DNA of 64,000 nt from Plazaster borealis (Eukaryota > Echinodermata > Asteroidea > Forcipulatida > Labidiasteridae): contig CM037460.1 of the NCBI GenBank assembly GCA_021014325.1, positions 24,652,544-24,716,543 of the forward strand, written 5' to 3'. Of the stretch, positions 33,101 through 36,667 are shown one piece after another. A model generated the notes under the pieces. It saw only the letters and a list, made by a program, of their open reading frames with translations. It was not told the origin of the DNA and searched no databases. Position 1 is the first letter of the stretch, and each line of letters opens with the position of its first letter. Position numbers and translations under genes: made by a program.

Positions 33101-33520
33101 TTAAATTTCACATGCTGCCCCCCCCCTCAATAATCCACACCACACCCACTAACTTATAAAATGAAGCTAAAATCAAAATAAAGCTTGATTGGTCTATTAA
33201 TGATAAATCTGCGTCAATGGTTGTGCAAAACACTTTTTGCTTGCTAAGACTTGAAGTTTGTTATTGTATCTTCTACACTTCTACCACTCAGGCAAGCTAT
33301 ATTTATTGCTCGAGTTAAACTTGGTTTGTTAATGCAATTTTTCCAATGCATAATACACACATAGGCCTATATGTAGAGTGATAAACTGATATTCATTTAT
33401 TTAAATAATCATTACTTGCATATTTGCAAAAGCCATAGAAAAATTCAATTGTCATGAAAAAGCTTTCCCTTATTTTAACCATGGTCTGACTACTACTTAC
33501 GATTCTCCCCCACCAGACAT
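30..33520 (-). CDS. KIF28: KIF28/KLP-6-like kinesin-3 motor (22 exons, 3' end outside window)
   Basis: Microtubule motor of the kinesin-3 family. The 22 spliced exons (listed separately) total 2769 nt, or 923 codons in one open frame. Residue landmarks: [11 protein letters not shown] at 8-18; [13 protein letters not shown] at 51-63; P-loop GQTGSGKS at 109-116; switch I NATSSRAH at 222-229; switch II DLAGSER at 258-264; [20 protein letters not shown] ends at 327; neck region [16 protein letters not shown] near 350-365. Next come an FHA domain (about 463-565, with IGRKDADP and SISKKH), a KIF1-type region ([17 protein letters not shown]) and a C2-like segment. SYWSHDGF and the short loop-12 lysine cluster fit KIF28/KLP-6 better than KIF1, KIF13 or KIF16. 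From memory, KLP-6 and KIF28 are about 930-970 residues, so only a short tail is missing. In C. elegans KLP-6 acts in ciliated sensory neurons with polycystins; in rat the homologue has been linked to mitochondrial transport. The human gene is annotated as a pseudogene, whereas here every motif is intact. The KIF28 assignment is by motif recall, not by alignment. Confidence 0.88.
591..772. mobile_element. palindromic MITE, GGGCCCAATTTCAT family (C)
   Basis: Begins CCCCAATTTCATATAGCTGC and ends with the inverse, ATCTATGAAATTGAGCCC. It is a diverged copy of the family seen best at 36207-36448. Confidence 0.6.
891..1020. repeat. dispersed repeat family E (GAGAGGGCAAGG...)
   Basis: Carries GAGAGGGCAAGG, TTCCATTGG, TATGGGAAACTTTTGAA and GGCACGGAGACCAG. 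The same order recurs at 8248, 16962, 18683, 21515 and 32270. No coding content. Confidence 0.6.
1264..1533 (-). CDS. KIF28: kinesin exon 21 (C2-like, DUF3694-type segment)
   Basis: 270 nt. Acceptor TTCTTGAAG, donor GTTGGT. Encodes [20 protein letters not shown], then [19 protein letters not shown] and [11 protein letters not shown] (779-868 overall). The NPE.NHS-like motif and VTEEFLxYL-like helix are hallmarks of this kinesin-3 segment. Confidence 0.93.
1724..2111. mobile_element. TTAA-flanked MITE (family A1)
   Basis: TTAA, then AGGCAGGGTATACTTTTGGT; closes with GTACAACCTGCCT and TTAA. The centre holds a hairpin built from GAGAAAGGCTTC and GAAGCCTTTCTC. The TTAA duplication is the target preference of piggyBac-type transposases (superfamily inferred). 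Lies in intron 20, between exons 20 and 21. Confidence 0.8.
2900..3022 (-). CDS. KIF28: kinesin exon 20
   Basis: 123 nt. Acceptor CGTCACAG, donor GTAAGT. Encodes [20 protein letters not shown] and ends [10 protein letters not shown] (738-778 overall). Confidence 0.93.
3254..3620. mobile_element. TTAA-flanked MITE (family A2)
   Basis: TTAA-AGGCACTGAACACGTTTGG at the left, ACGTGTACAGTGCCT-TTAA at the right. A 28-30-nt palindrome (AAAAACTTCTTGCAAGAAGT core) sits in the centre. Confidence 0.85.
3621..3770. repeat. partial copy of MITE family M
   Basis: GGGGTCCAAGTTTTGTGATGC followed by ACTCGTTTTCCAATCGAT matches the terminal sequence of the element at 18083-18590. It abuts the A2 element on its left. 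Confidence 0.5.
3800..3973 (-). CDS. KIF28: kinesin exon 19 (KIF1-type region)
   Basis: 174 nt. Acceptor ATCCTTAG, donor GTGAAG. Encodes [12 protein letters not shown], then [20 protein letters not shown] (680-737 overall). DPFW and IGTANxFL are the strongest markers of the KIF1-like region. Confidence 0.94.
4362..4692. mobile_element. SINE remnant with conserved tail
   Basis: 4365-4440 is a reversed tRNA-like head (GGGATTCAAACC is an inverted B box). 4480-4690 carries the phrases TGTCCTGGGTTCTTTTACGTG and GACCTACGGCTTAATGTCC-CATCCGAAGGACAAAGCAAT, which I recall from short interspersed repeats of marine deuterostomes. Family name not assigned. Confidence 0.5.
4802..4889 (-). CDS. KIF28: kinesin exon 18
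   Basis: 88 nt. Acceptor TTTTCCAG, donor GTATGT. Encodes [20 protein letters not shown] then FINRRYVIQ (651-679). The VxVK, W and R(R)Y pattern matches the kinesin-3 middle region. Confidence 0.9.
5264..5411 (-). CDS. KIF28: kinesin exon 17
   Basis: 148 nt. Acceptor TTGCTGCAG, donor GTATGA. Encodes a helix [20 protein letters not shown], then [11 protein letters not shown] (602-649 overall). The donor was chosen over later read-through because it gives the two-base phase exon 18 needs. Confidence 0.88.
5501..5649. mobile_element. fold-back element (~145 bp)
   Basis: AAGAGTGGCGATGAGGCCTT, then AAACGCCCATTTAAAACC, is mirrored by GGTTTTAAATGGCCGTTTAA, then GTCGCCGCTCTT. Arms about 38 nt; the interior is also partly self-complementary (GGGTCGTTGCCACGTGATAA against TTATCGCACGTCCACGACC). 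In the intron upstream of exon 17. Confidence 0.65.
5950..6088. mobile_element. short palindromic MITE, family D
   Basis: AAGGCCGTGTCCGAATTAGC ... GCCAATTCGGATACGGCCT with inner GCTACAGCTACGGCT arms. The second copy at 36528-36667 shares the centre CGTCATCATG...TTGAAG. Confidence 0.75.
6297..6683. mobile_element. TTAA-flanked MITE (family A2)
   Basis: TTAA-AGGCACTGGACACGTTTGG ... AAACGTGTCCAGTGCCT-TTAA; terminal inverted repeats about 26 bp and perfect at the ends. Centre hairpin TGAGAAAGGCTTTTGGCG/GAAGTCTTTCTCA. Only 27 bp from exon 16. Confidence 0.88.
6711..6994 (-). CDS. KIF28: kinesin exon 16 (FHA domain)
   Basis: 284 nt. Acceptor TTGTTTAG, donor GTGAGA. Encodes [29 protein letters not shown] and [20 protein letters not shown] (507-600 overall). 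This is the FHA phosphopeptide-binding fold typical of kinesin-3. Confidence 0.95.
7281..7486 (-). CDS. KIF28: kinesin exon 15 (start of FHA domain)
   Basis: 206 nt. Acceptor AACTTCAG, donor GTATTG. Encodes the FHA entry [20 protein letters not shown] followed by [17 protein letters not shown] (438-505 overall). The (G)RKD turn is the conserved FHA motif. Confidence 0.93.
7741..7985 (+). mobile_element. tRNA-derived SINE (type 1)
   Basis: Contains an A box TAGCTCAGTTGG (7847 area) and a B box GGTTCAAATCC, followed by a TTTTTCTTTGTTCAACCC body and a TTTCCCTTGTGGTTTATTACTTGA segment. The anticodon arm is not intact, so this is not a working tRNA gene. Other copies are at 11932, 13055, 16072 and 31722. 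Confidence 0.75.
8059..8153 (-). CDS. KIF28: kinesin exon 14 (coiled stretch)
   Basis: 95 nt. Acceptor TTCCACAG, donor GTAAGA. Encodes [20 protein letters not shown] then [11 protein letters not shown] (407-437), a charged helix before the FHA domain. Confidence 0.88.
8248..8396. repeat. dispersed repeat family E, reverse orientation
   Basis: GGCCTGGAATTACACGCAGG, GCCCTGGTCTTTGCCTTGGT and GGCCTTGCCCTCTCAAAG match the inverse of the copies at 18683 and 32270. Confidence 0.65.
8593..8831 (-). CDS. KIF28: kinesin exon 13 (end of motor, neck)
   Basis: 239 nt. Acceptor ACCTCAG, donor GTGTGT. Encodes [20 protein letters not shown], then [20 protein letters not shown] and a charged helix [18 protein letters not shown] (327-405 overall). 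The motor domain ends near residue 365. Confidence 0.95.
9010..9310 (+). repeat. dispersed repeat family L
   Basis: Inverse match to 59395-59700: CTGCTCAGGACTATAAGGTC, TTTTGGAGCTCCTGGTAAAT and GGGGTTTATTGATCAAGAGT all recur there in reverse order and strand. No ORF. Confidence 0.7.
9396..9734. mobile_element. MITE with AGCCCTTTTCACACTG ends
   Basis: Left end AAGCCCCTTCCACACTGCATG, right end CAGTGTGAAAAGGGCTATAG. Internal copies of TTTTCACACTTGAAT and AGTGTGAAAAGAAC add further inverted repeats. Lies in the intron between exons 12 and 13. Confidence 0.65.
9890..10073 (+). mobile_element. retroelement tail ending in (ATT)n
   Basis: GAGCGCTCTATAAGAAACCACTATT followed by an ATT run; similar tails end at 21282 and (reversed) start at 40028. 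The run stops exactly at the exon 12 splice donor. Confidence 0.55.
10074..10171 (-). CDS. KIF28: kinesin exon 12 (loop 12 and microtubule-binding helix)
   Basis: 98 nt. Acceptor ACTTACAG, donor GTAATA. Encodes [20 protein letters not shown] then [12 protein letters not shown] (294-325). Loop 12 carries only three lysines, so the long K-loop of KIF1-type motors is missing. The donor continues directly into a TAA/ATT repeat. Confidence 0.95.
10797..11050. mobile_element. palindromic MITE, family C
   Basis: GGGCCCAATTTCATGGCTCT ... GGTAAGCAGAGCCATGAAAC-TGGGCC. Arms of about 35 nt with further internal complementarity. Confidence 0.8.
11659..11756 (-). CDS. KIF28: kinesin exon 11 (switch II)
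   Basis: 98 nt. Acceptor ATTCAG, donor GTAAGT. Completes DLAGSER and encodes [19 protein letters not shown] (262-293 overall), the switch II and relay helix segment. Confidence 0.95.
11932..12222 (-). mobile_element. tRNA-derived SINE (type 1)
   Basis: In reverse: body with CCACTTCCC and GTGTGATCCC, head with GCTCAGTTGGTAGAGCGCCGG and B box GGTTCAAATTCC. A second, truncated copy follows at 12223-12305 (GGTTCAAATCTCG in reverse). Confidence 0.75.
12475..12627 (-). CDS. KIF28: kinesin exon 10 (switch I)
   Basis: 153 nt. Acceptor TTGATAG, donor GTAAAC. Encodes [20 protein letters not shown] and ends SVINLVDLA (211-260). The usual switch I is NxxSSRSH; here the second-to-last residue is Ala instead of Ser. 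Confidence 0.95.
12668..13041. mobile_element. TTAA MITE (family B)
   Basis: TTAA-AAGGGTCTTTATACATATGG ... TATATAATCCCTTTA. Internal landmarks TTACTTGGTAAGAAGTACAG and GATTTTCGGCGATTTCCCC are shared with 26044 and 54159. It sits 41 bp upstream, on the minus strand, of exon 10, in the intron. Confidence 0.75.
13055..13245. mobile_element. SINE type 1, rearranged
   Basis: Holds both a reversed segment (ACCACAAGGGAAACTGACTG-like) and a forward B-box segment (GGTCGCAGGTTCAAGTCCCG). This suggests two copies in opposite orientations or an inversion. Confidence 0.55.
13490..14016 (-). repeat. ~104-bp minisatellite derived from kinesin exon 9 end and donor
   Basis: Four clear degenerate tandem units (landmark GGTACCCACAGACACCC on + at about 13525, 13628, 13733 and 13836, with a fifth partial copy near 13939) fill the intron directly behind exon 9. 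Each unit aligns with the exon 9 3' end, the splice donor and the first ~50 nt of the intron. More diverged copies may extend left to about 13430. Confidence 0.85.
14017..14203 (-). CDS. KIF28: kinesin exon 9
   Basis: 187 nt. Acceptor CTTCTTAG, donor GTGAGT. Encodes [20 protein letters not shown] at its start and [11 protein letters not shown] at its end (148-209). The last ~50 nt and the donor are the source of the minisatellite that follows in the intron. Confidence 0.95.
14703..14766 (-). CDS. KIF28: kinesin exon 8
   Basis: 64 nt. Acceptor CTTCAAAG, donor GTAAGT. Encodes [20 protein letters not shown] then V (127-147), the helix after the P-loop. Confidence 0.92.
15325..15780. repeat. two copies of an imperfect-hairpin repeat
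   Basis: GAAATCTGGACTGTTTCATTT ... GAAATGGAACCGTCCAGATTTC at 15328-15400 and a diverged second copy at 15672-15735. Each is followed by GCATCCAATATTTRTATA. Not assigned to a family; lies between exons 7 and 8. Confidence 0.55.
15967..16045 (-). CDS. KIF28: kinesin exon 7 (P-loop)
   Basis: 79 nt. Acceptor TTCCTGCAG, donor GTAAGT. Encodes [20 protein letters not shown] then [13 protein letters not shown] is the Walker A/P-loop that binds the ATP phosphates, at residues 109-116, with no deviation. Confidence 0.95.
16072..16395 (-). mobile_element. tRNA-derived SINE (type 1)
   Basis: Reverse copy: GGGTTGAACAAAGAAATCGA, then inverted B box, TCTACCCAACTGAGCCATCTAG (A box inverted) and body to the AAACCACGAGGGAAACTGAC end. 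Confidence 0.75.
16962..17335. repeat. family E repeat split by a family C MITE
   Basis: Family E sequence runs to AGGAAACTTTTG (17048) and resumes at GGCAACAAAGGCCGAGG (about 17289) through CCAGGCCTGG. The stretch between is a complete palindromic MITE. Confidence 0.7.
17052..17288. mobile_element. palindromic MITE, family C (nested)
   Basis: GGGCCCAATTTCATGGCTCT-GCTTACTGTAAGC ... GGTAAGCAGAGCCATGAAAT-TGGGCCC. Inserted in the family E repeat. Confidence 0.8.
17554..17678 (-). CDS. KIF28: kinesin exon 6
   Basis: 125 nt, after an 11.1-kb intron. Acceptor CTATCAG, donor GTACGC. Encodes [12 protein letters not shown] and, further on, [20 protein letters not shown] (residues 59-99 overall). The longer insert before YASQQ is typical of KIF28-like motors. 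Confidence 0.92.
17745..18010 (+). mobile_element. tRNA-derived SINE (type 2)
   Basis: GGTTGGGTTGGCGTAGCGGT (A-box-like), GACCCCGGTTTTAATC (degenerate B box), then a ~190-nt body ending CTTGGCTTCACAACCAAAATAAAT. The second copy at 50220-50500 is about equally long and more than 85 % identical by eye in the body. Confidence 0.75.
18083..18590. mobile_element. ~500-bp MITE, family M
   Basis: GGCTCCAAGGTCAAATTAAG-TTTTGTGCTGC at the left is mirrored by GCATCGCAAAACTGAATTTG-ACCTTGAAGCC at the right (arms about 50 nt). Further parts are found at 3621 and 44770. Confidence 0.65.
18683..18835. repeat. dispersed repeat family E
   Basis: TTGAGAGGGCAAGGTCATTTC through GACCAGGGCAACGGAGGCC; near full length. 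Confidence 0.7.
19545..19730. mobile_element. degenerate family C MITE
   Basis: GCGGTAAAGCA, TTTTGCTTGTG, GTACTTC and CAGAATTCAGCAGTAAGC follow the order of 17052-17288, but the ends are lost. Confidence 0.45.
20665..20775 (+). mobile_element. tRNA-derived SINE head (type 3, Leu/Ser-like)
   Basis: GCTGAGTGGTCAAGCACACT (A box), variable arm, then GGGTTCGAGTCCCGG (B box) and ATGACACTTGTGTCCTTATGC. The acceptor stem is not complementary, so it is not a true tRNA. Confidence 0.55.
21190..21282 (+). repeat. retroelement tail with (ATT)n
   Basis: GTCTGCGCCTTGAACACCCA ... CATTACAAGTC then TTATTATT repeated; same type as 9890-10073. Confidence 0.5.
21515..21667. repeat. dispersed repeat family E
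   Basis: AGAGGGCAAGGCCATTTTCA, GGGGCACTTCTAATGG, CTTTTGAAGGGGCACCAAGG and CCAGGCCTGGAA. Confidence 0.7.
22640..22750. repeat. short tandem repeat (~23-bp units)
   Basis: CATGCCCCTGGTCATTGCCT-like units occur about four times in a row. They look derived from the GCCCTGGTC...GCCTTGGTGC end of family E. Confidence 0.55.
22855..23215 (-). repeat. dispersed repeat family J
   Basis: Inverse of 40418-40790: CGTGGGCTGGATTTTGTTTT, AAACCTGAGAATAAGACTTG and CGTGATTGGCAAATGGG all recur there. A third copy runs into the right window edge. Confidence 0.7.
24187..24210. repeat. TG microsatellite
   Basis: About 11 consecutive GT dinucleotides. Confidence 0.9.
25477..25665. mobile_element. palindromic MITE, family C
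   Basis: GGGCCCAATTTCATAGAGCT ... AGCTCTATGAATTTGGGGCC; internal TTAAGCA/TGCTTAA pair. Confidence 0.75.
26044..26441. mobile_element. TTAA-flanked MITE (family B)
   Basis: TTAA-AGGGTCTGTTCACGTTTGG ... CAAACGTGTACAATCCCT-TTAA. Centre hairpin TGTTACTGAAGTAACA. Confidence 0.85.
27930..28243. mobile_element. partial TTAA MITE (family K)
   Basis: GAAGATACAATGAAAGTCAC, AGTTTCAGCTGAATACAGTG-TCTACTTGC and the end ATGACCCTATCTTTAA match 54561-54959. The left terminus is missing. Confidence 0.6.
28813..28835 (-). CDS. KIF28: kinesin micro-exon 5 (23 nt)
   Basis: Encodes FTFDYSY plus two bases of Trp58. Acceptor CCTCTTCAG, donor GTAAGT. The peptide is the classic kinesin-3 motif ahead of the nucleotide pocket, so the call is strong despite the length. 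Confidence 0.9.
29003..29375. mobile_element. TTAA-flanked MITE (family A1) between the two micro-exons
   Basis: TTAA-AGGGAGCATACCTTTGG ... GTATACCCTGCCT-TTAA. Centre GAGAAAGGCTTCAGGCATGA-AGCCTTTCTT. It fills more than half of the 634-nt intron between exons 4 and 5. Confidence 0.82.
29470..29486 (-). CDS. KIF28: kinesin micro-exon 4 (17 nt)
   Basis: Completes Ala45 and encodes DEPKT (46-50). Acceptor ACCTTCAG, donor GTAAGT. It was called because exon 3 leaves one base over and exon 5 must start in phase 0. This 17-mer satisfies both phases and supplies the (N/D)PK motif that normally precedes FTFDYSYW in kinesin-3 motors. Confidence 0.8.
29762..30097. repeat. diverged tandem repeat, four ~80-95-bp units
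   Basis: AATTGGCCRAGMGCTTGA ... AATTGGGCAGA..ACAA ... AGCAATTCTAGG recurs four times with drift. In the intron upstream of micro-exon 4. Confidence 0.6.
31565..31638 (-). CDS. KIF28: kinesin exon 3
   Basis: 74 nt. Acceptor CTCACAG, donor GTGAGA. Encodes [20 protein letters not shown] followed by SVDG (residues 21-44). It continues REK at the position where kinesin-3 motors usually have an RE(K/R) sequence. Confidence 0.9.
31722..32000 (-). mobile_element. tRNA-derived SINE (type 1)
   Basis: Reverse copy with TTTGGGGTGAACAAAAAACA, inverted B box, CTTCCAACTGAACTATCTAG and the AAACCACAAGGGAAAC end. Confidence 0.75.
32270..32405. repeat. dispersed repeat family E
   Basis: GGAGAGGGCAAGCCATTTTC through CCACGGCAACGGAGGCCATG. 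Confidence 0.7.
32674..32712 (-). CDS. KIF28: kinesin exon 2 (first motor strand)
   Basis: 39 nt. Acceptor TTTTTTAG, donor GTATGT. Encodes [12 protein letters not shown], the universal first strand of the kinesin motor, plus two bases of Arg20. Confidence 0.93.
33501..33520 (-). CDS. KIF28: kinesin exon 1 (start codon)
   Basis: Start ATG followed by Ser-Gly-Gly-Gly-Glu and two bases of Ser7, then a GTAAGT donor. An in-frame TAA lies 12 nt upstream of the ATG, so the frame cannot extend further 5' in this transcript. The frame joins exactly to exon 2. Confidence 0.85.
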
Positions 33521-33760
33521 GTTGCTTTTTTAGGCCACAACACCAGACCGAAAGACAACGGCAGAGGTCCTACACCAAGGAGATTTTCAACGGGTCCACA
33601 GCACAACAATTTCGGTATGCAACTGCAACCCTCTCTTCTTCGGTGAATTTCACAATTTACTGAATCCAGTCCAGATTCCAAGTGTCCGTAACTCCAAAAA
33701 AACTGCAGTCGTAGGCAGTCAAAACCGTTCCTTTCCACTGATCATGATGTTAGAAAGCTC
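33521..33760 (-). promoter_or_regulatory. kinesin 5' UTR and proximal promoter
   Basis: The 240 nt upstream of the start codon contain an in-frame TAA 12 nt before the ATG and no acceptor-like polypyrimidine tract near the ATG. The first exon therefore probably runs on into untranslated sequence. No TATA box is evident and the transcription start cannot be placed. Confidence 0.5.
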
Positions 33761-33868
33761 CAAGCTCTGTTGGATTTAATTAATTTTGTAATAAATGACA
33801 TGTATTCCAAAGATTTTGACGTCAATTGTATAACTATTCTGATCAACTTGGGCGATTGTGTGCAGTGC

Positions 33869-33882
33869 GCTTCCCAGGCAAC
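33869..33882 (-). promoter_or_regulatory. X-box-like (RFX) motif upstream of the kinesin
   Basis: Reads GTTGCCTGGGAAGC on the gene strand, about 350 nt upstream of the ATG. The left half is a perfect GTTGCC and the right half has one mismatch to RGYAAC. RFX X-boxes control ciliary genes, and KLP-6 is a ciliary kinesin. Single-site matches occur by chance, so this is a candidate only. Confidence 0.4.
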
Positions 33883-33893
33883 TAGTCGAACAA

Positions 33894-33901
33894 TGACGTC
33901 A
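33894..33901. promoter_or_regulatory. CRE-like palindrome TGACGTCA
   Basis: Perfect 8-bp CREB/ATF palindrome 12 bp from the X-box-like motif, both within 400 nt of the kinesin start. It is seen directly; function is inferred. Confidence 0.4.
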
Positions 33902-33982
33902 TTAAATGATTGGAACCATCCACTAGCACACAAAGGGGTGTTAATCCAAAGTCCAACTGAGGGTGTCTTACGCAAAGTTTAA

Positions 33983-36200
33983 GATAAATGGCGCCCTCTT
34001 TCAGTATTTACCAGATAGTTTCCCTTTTTCGGAAATTAAATCACGAACAAAAATAATACAATCTGGAAAACCCCCCCTGGTTACAGCGCCCCCATTTGCA
34101 CTTGAACAGGTAGAGTTTAATTCGGCAAAAGGAACAATCATAACCAAGTAGGCCTTTACTAGTGGGCATTTCAACAATTCTTGATACAGTTGAACCAATT
34201 TCATGTCTGAGATAAACAGCGTCGTATTTATTTGGTATGTATCCTTTTTCAGGAACTTACTTCAAACACAAAATACAATGTGGAAAACACGTTTATGGTT
34301 CACAGCGCCCGAATCGTTCTCGAGATTTAATTCAGACTCAATTTTTTTTTAAAATTTACTCCAATGGCCTGTCTGAATTGGGCTTTTCATCTAAAAATTC
34401 AAGAGTTTAAAAAGGGCCCCTTCTTTCTTAGGAGTCATCATCAACTATTTCATAATAATAACAATGGCCCTTCGGAGTTAGCAGTATTTTTGACCGTGTG
34501 AGGGCGTGTGCGATACGTGATGCAAAACAAGTAAAACTTTGTTTATTTTCATTGTTGTTACTATTATTGTTATTTATTTGGCCATTGACACAAGAAAACA
34601 AGACAGTCAAAGCCACATAAGACTGCAATTGCGACGAGGAGAAATTGCCGTTGAAAGTGCACTCATTCGGTCAATCAAAAATGTTGTCAATTATTTTGAG
34701 CATTTTCATCCAAAAACAAACCTCTTGTAACAATCGTATAGGCATACTTATTTATTGTCAGTTGAAAGAAACAATCAATTGGAGAGACAAACTTGCCGAA
34801 CTCGAACCACTGGGTTGTTTTCCGAATAAGTATCATGTGTTATAAAAAGGGGGTGTTTCTATAGGTGCATGCTCTGTCATCACAGCAGGGTGCACTACAC
34901 TAAAAAGAGAAACAAATCAAGCGCCAAGCCTCTCTAAATGATAATTAATGTAAACCCACATTTTAGTTTCTGTAAATCAATGATGAAGGTCATAGCTTTT
35001 ACGGAGTGTTGACAAAAAACGGTCCATAATGTGCCCATGGGGGTTGTTGACTTTCAACCTGTGTAGTGTTTTGGGTACATGCACTTGCCTTCTAAAAATG
35101 GCCCTATTTTGCTGAAGAGTGTAGGGTCAATATTTCCAAGATGGGGCCAGGACTGTTTACTCGTTCAGAATATTGTTTTTCCATTTTTTTTTTTGGATGA
35201 GCCTTATCTCTAAATCTCAGCGGCTAATCTACTAAAAAATTGAAAAGAAAAATGAAGTTTAGTGGTCAGAAAATATATTTGATTTGTTTTCAGGAGACAG
35301 AGAGACTTTTAAATATATATTTTAAGTATTTTTGAATATTATTTAGCATTTTAACGTGGGTTGCTTGGAAAACTTATTAGTGTGGTGCACCCAGTAAAAT
35401 CCGTATACCGCCCTCTTTTGACAATAGTGTTGACAATAATTTTCACCAAACAAAAACAGAACTTTCAGAAAAACAACTCGATGACGGATTCTTTGTGGGC
35501 AACTTATATACTAATTACCATTTTGATCAGCATCCATATAATTTTGTTTTTCTTTTTCGAAATTTCCTAATATTTAGTGGTATATTTAGCGATATACACG
35601 TTCAAACTGGTGGTTCAACTATCGTGTCTCGACAATTTCTTTTTTTAAATGTCAACAACAAGGTTAGACTAATGTACACAAACCAAGACCTGTGGACAAA
35701 ATAAGCAATGTGTGTGTCACTCTACATAGAAAATAGGTTAAAGTTGACAGGTTCTAATAATAGGTGCCAAACATAACAAAGGGCCATTAATAAATGATTG
35801 TTTAATATTGGACGAATGGGTATTGGCGAGGGTGGGCAACGCGTGTATCTATTGTTCTTCTAACCGGGACTCGTTTATAATGGACAGGGCCCAGGGGCCC
35901 CTGGGGAGGTTTGTTGGGGTTTTTTTTTACGACGGGCGAGTAAAATGCGATTTGACAGCCTGTCCTCCCCCGCGGAACAAACCCCGATTATCTTAACTGG
36001 ATCTGAGCGGGTTCGACGATGGCAGTCACCTTCGGCAGATTGTTCCCTTCTACGGTGGATGGAGGACGGTCATTAAAACGGATGATTGAAAGCCTGTAGT
36101 TGGCAAGTTGCTACAAAACGCTGCAAAAGCATGCAGTCCAGCCGTTGCGATCGGCCAATGACCTACCTGAGGCCATCCAGCGAATCAACCATTTTTGTAA
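33983..36200. other. AT-rich intergenic sequence
   Basis: No recognisable gene, repeat array or RNA. Scattered short open frames without family resemblance. Confidence 0.5.
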
Positions 36201-36206
36201 GTACCA

Positions 36207-36448
36207 GGGCTCAATTTCATAGAGCTGCTAAGCACAACAATTTGCTTAGCATGAAATTTCTTCCTTGATAAAAACAGGATTACCAACAAAATTTCCATGT
36301 GTTGCATATTGCTTGTTACTGGTATTCAGCTGTTGTTTGCTTATCCTGAAAATCACGTGGAAATTTGGTTGGTAATCTTGTTTTTATCAAAGAAGAAATT
36401 TCATGCTAAGCAAATTGTTGTGCTTAGCAGCTCTATGAAATTGGGCCC
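36207..36448. mobile_element. near-perfect palindromic MITE, family C
   Basis: Arms of about 95 nt beginning GGGCTCAATTTCATAGAGCT (left) and ending AGCTCTATGAAATTGGGCCC (right) differ at only about five places by eye, around a ~50-nt loop. Transcribed, it would form a long hairpin. Confidence 0.85.
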
Positions 36449-36527
36449 AGAGCGCGCATGGGGTGCACCCGATCAGCACGCACCACCTGGGTATCGGCTT
36501 CTGAAGTGGGTGTGGGAAATAAGTAAT

Positions 36528-36667
36528 AAGGCAATGTCCGAATTGGCGGCTACAGCTACGGCTACGGCTATACGCGTCATCATGCGTTGAAGTACAAGAC
36601 GTCCTTACCAACACCCTTAGCAACAGTCATAGCCGTAGCTGTAGCCGCCAATTCGGATACGGCCTAA
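36528..36667. mobile_element. short palindromic MITE, family D
   Basis: GGCAATGTCCGAATTGGCGG-CTACAGCTACGGC ... GCCGTAGCTGTAGCCGCCAA-TTCGGATACGGCC; arms about 36 nt. Confidence 0.8.
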
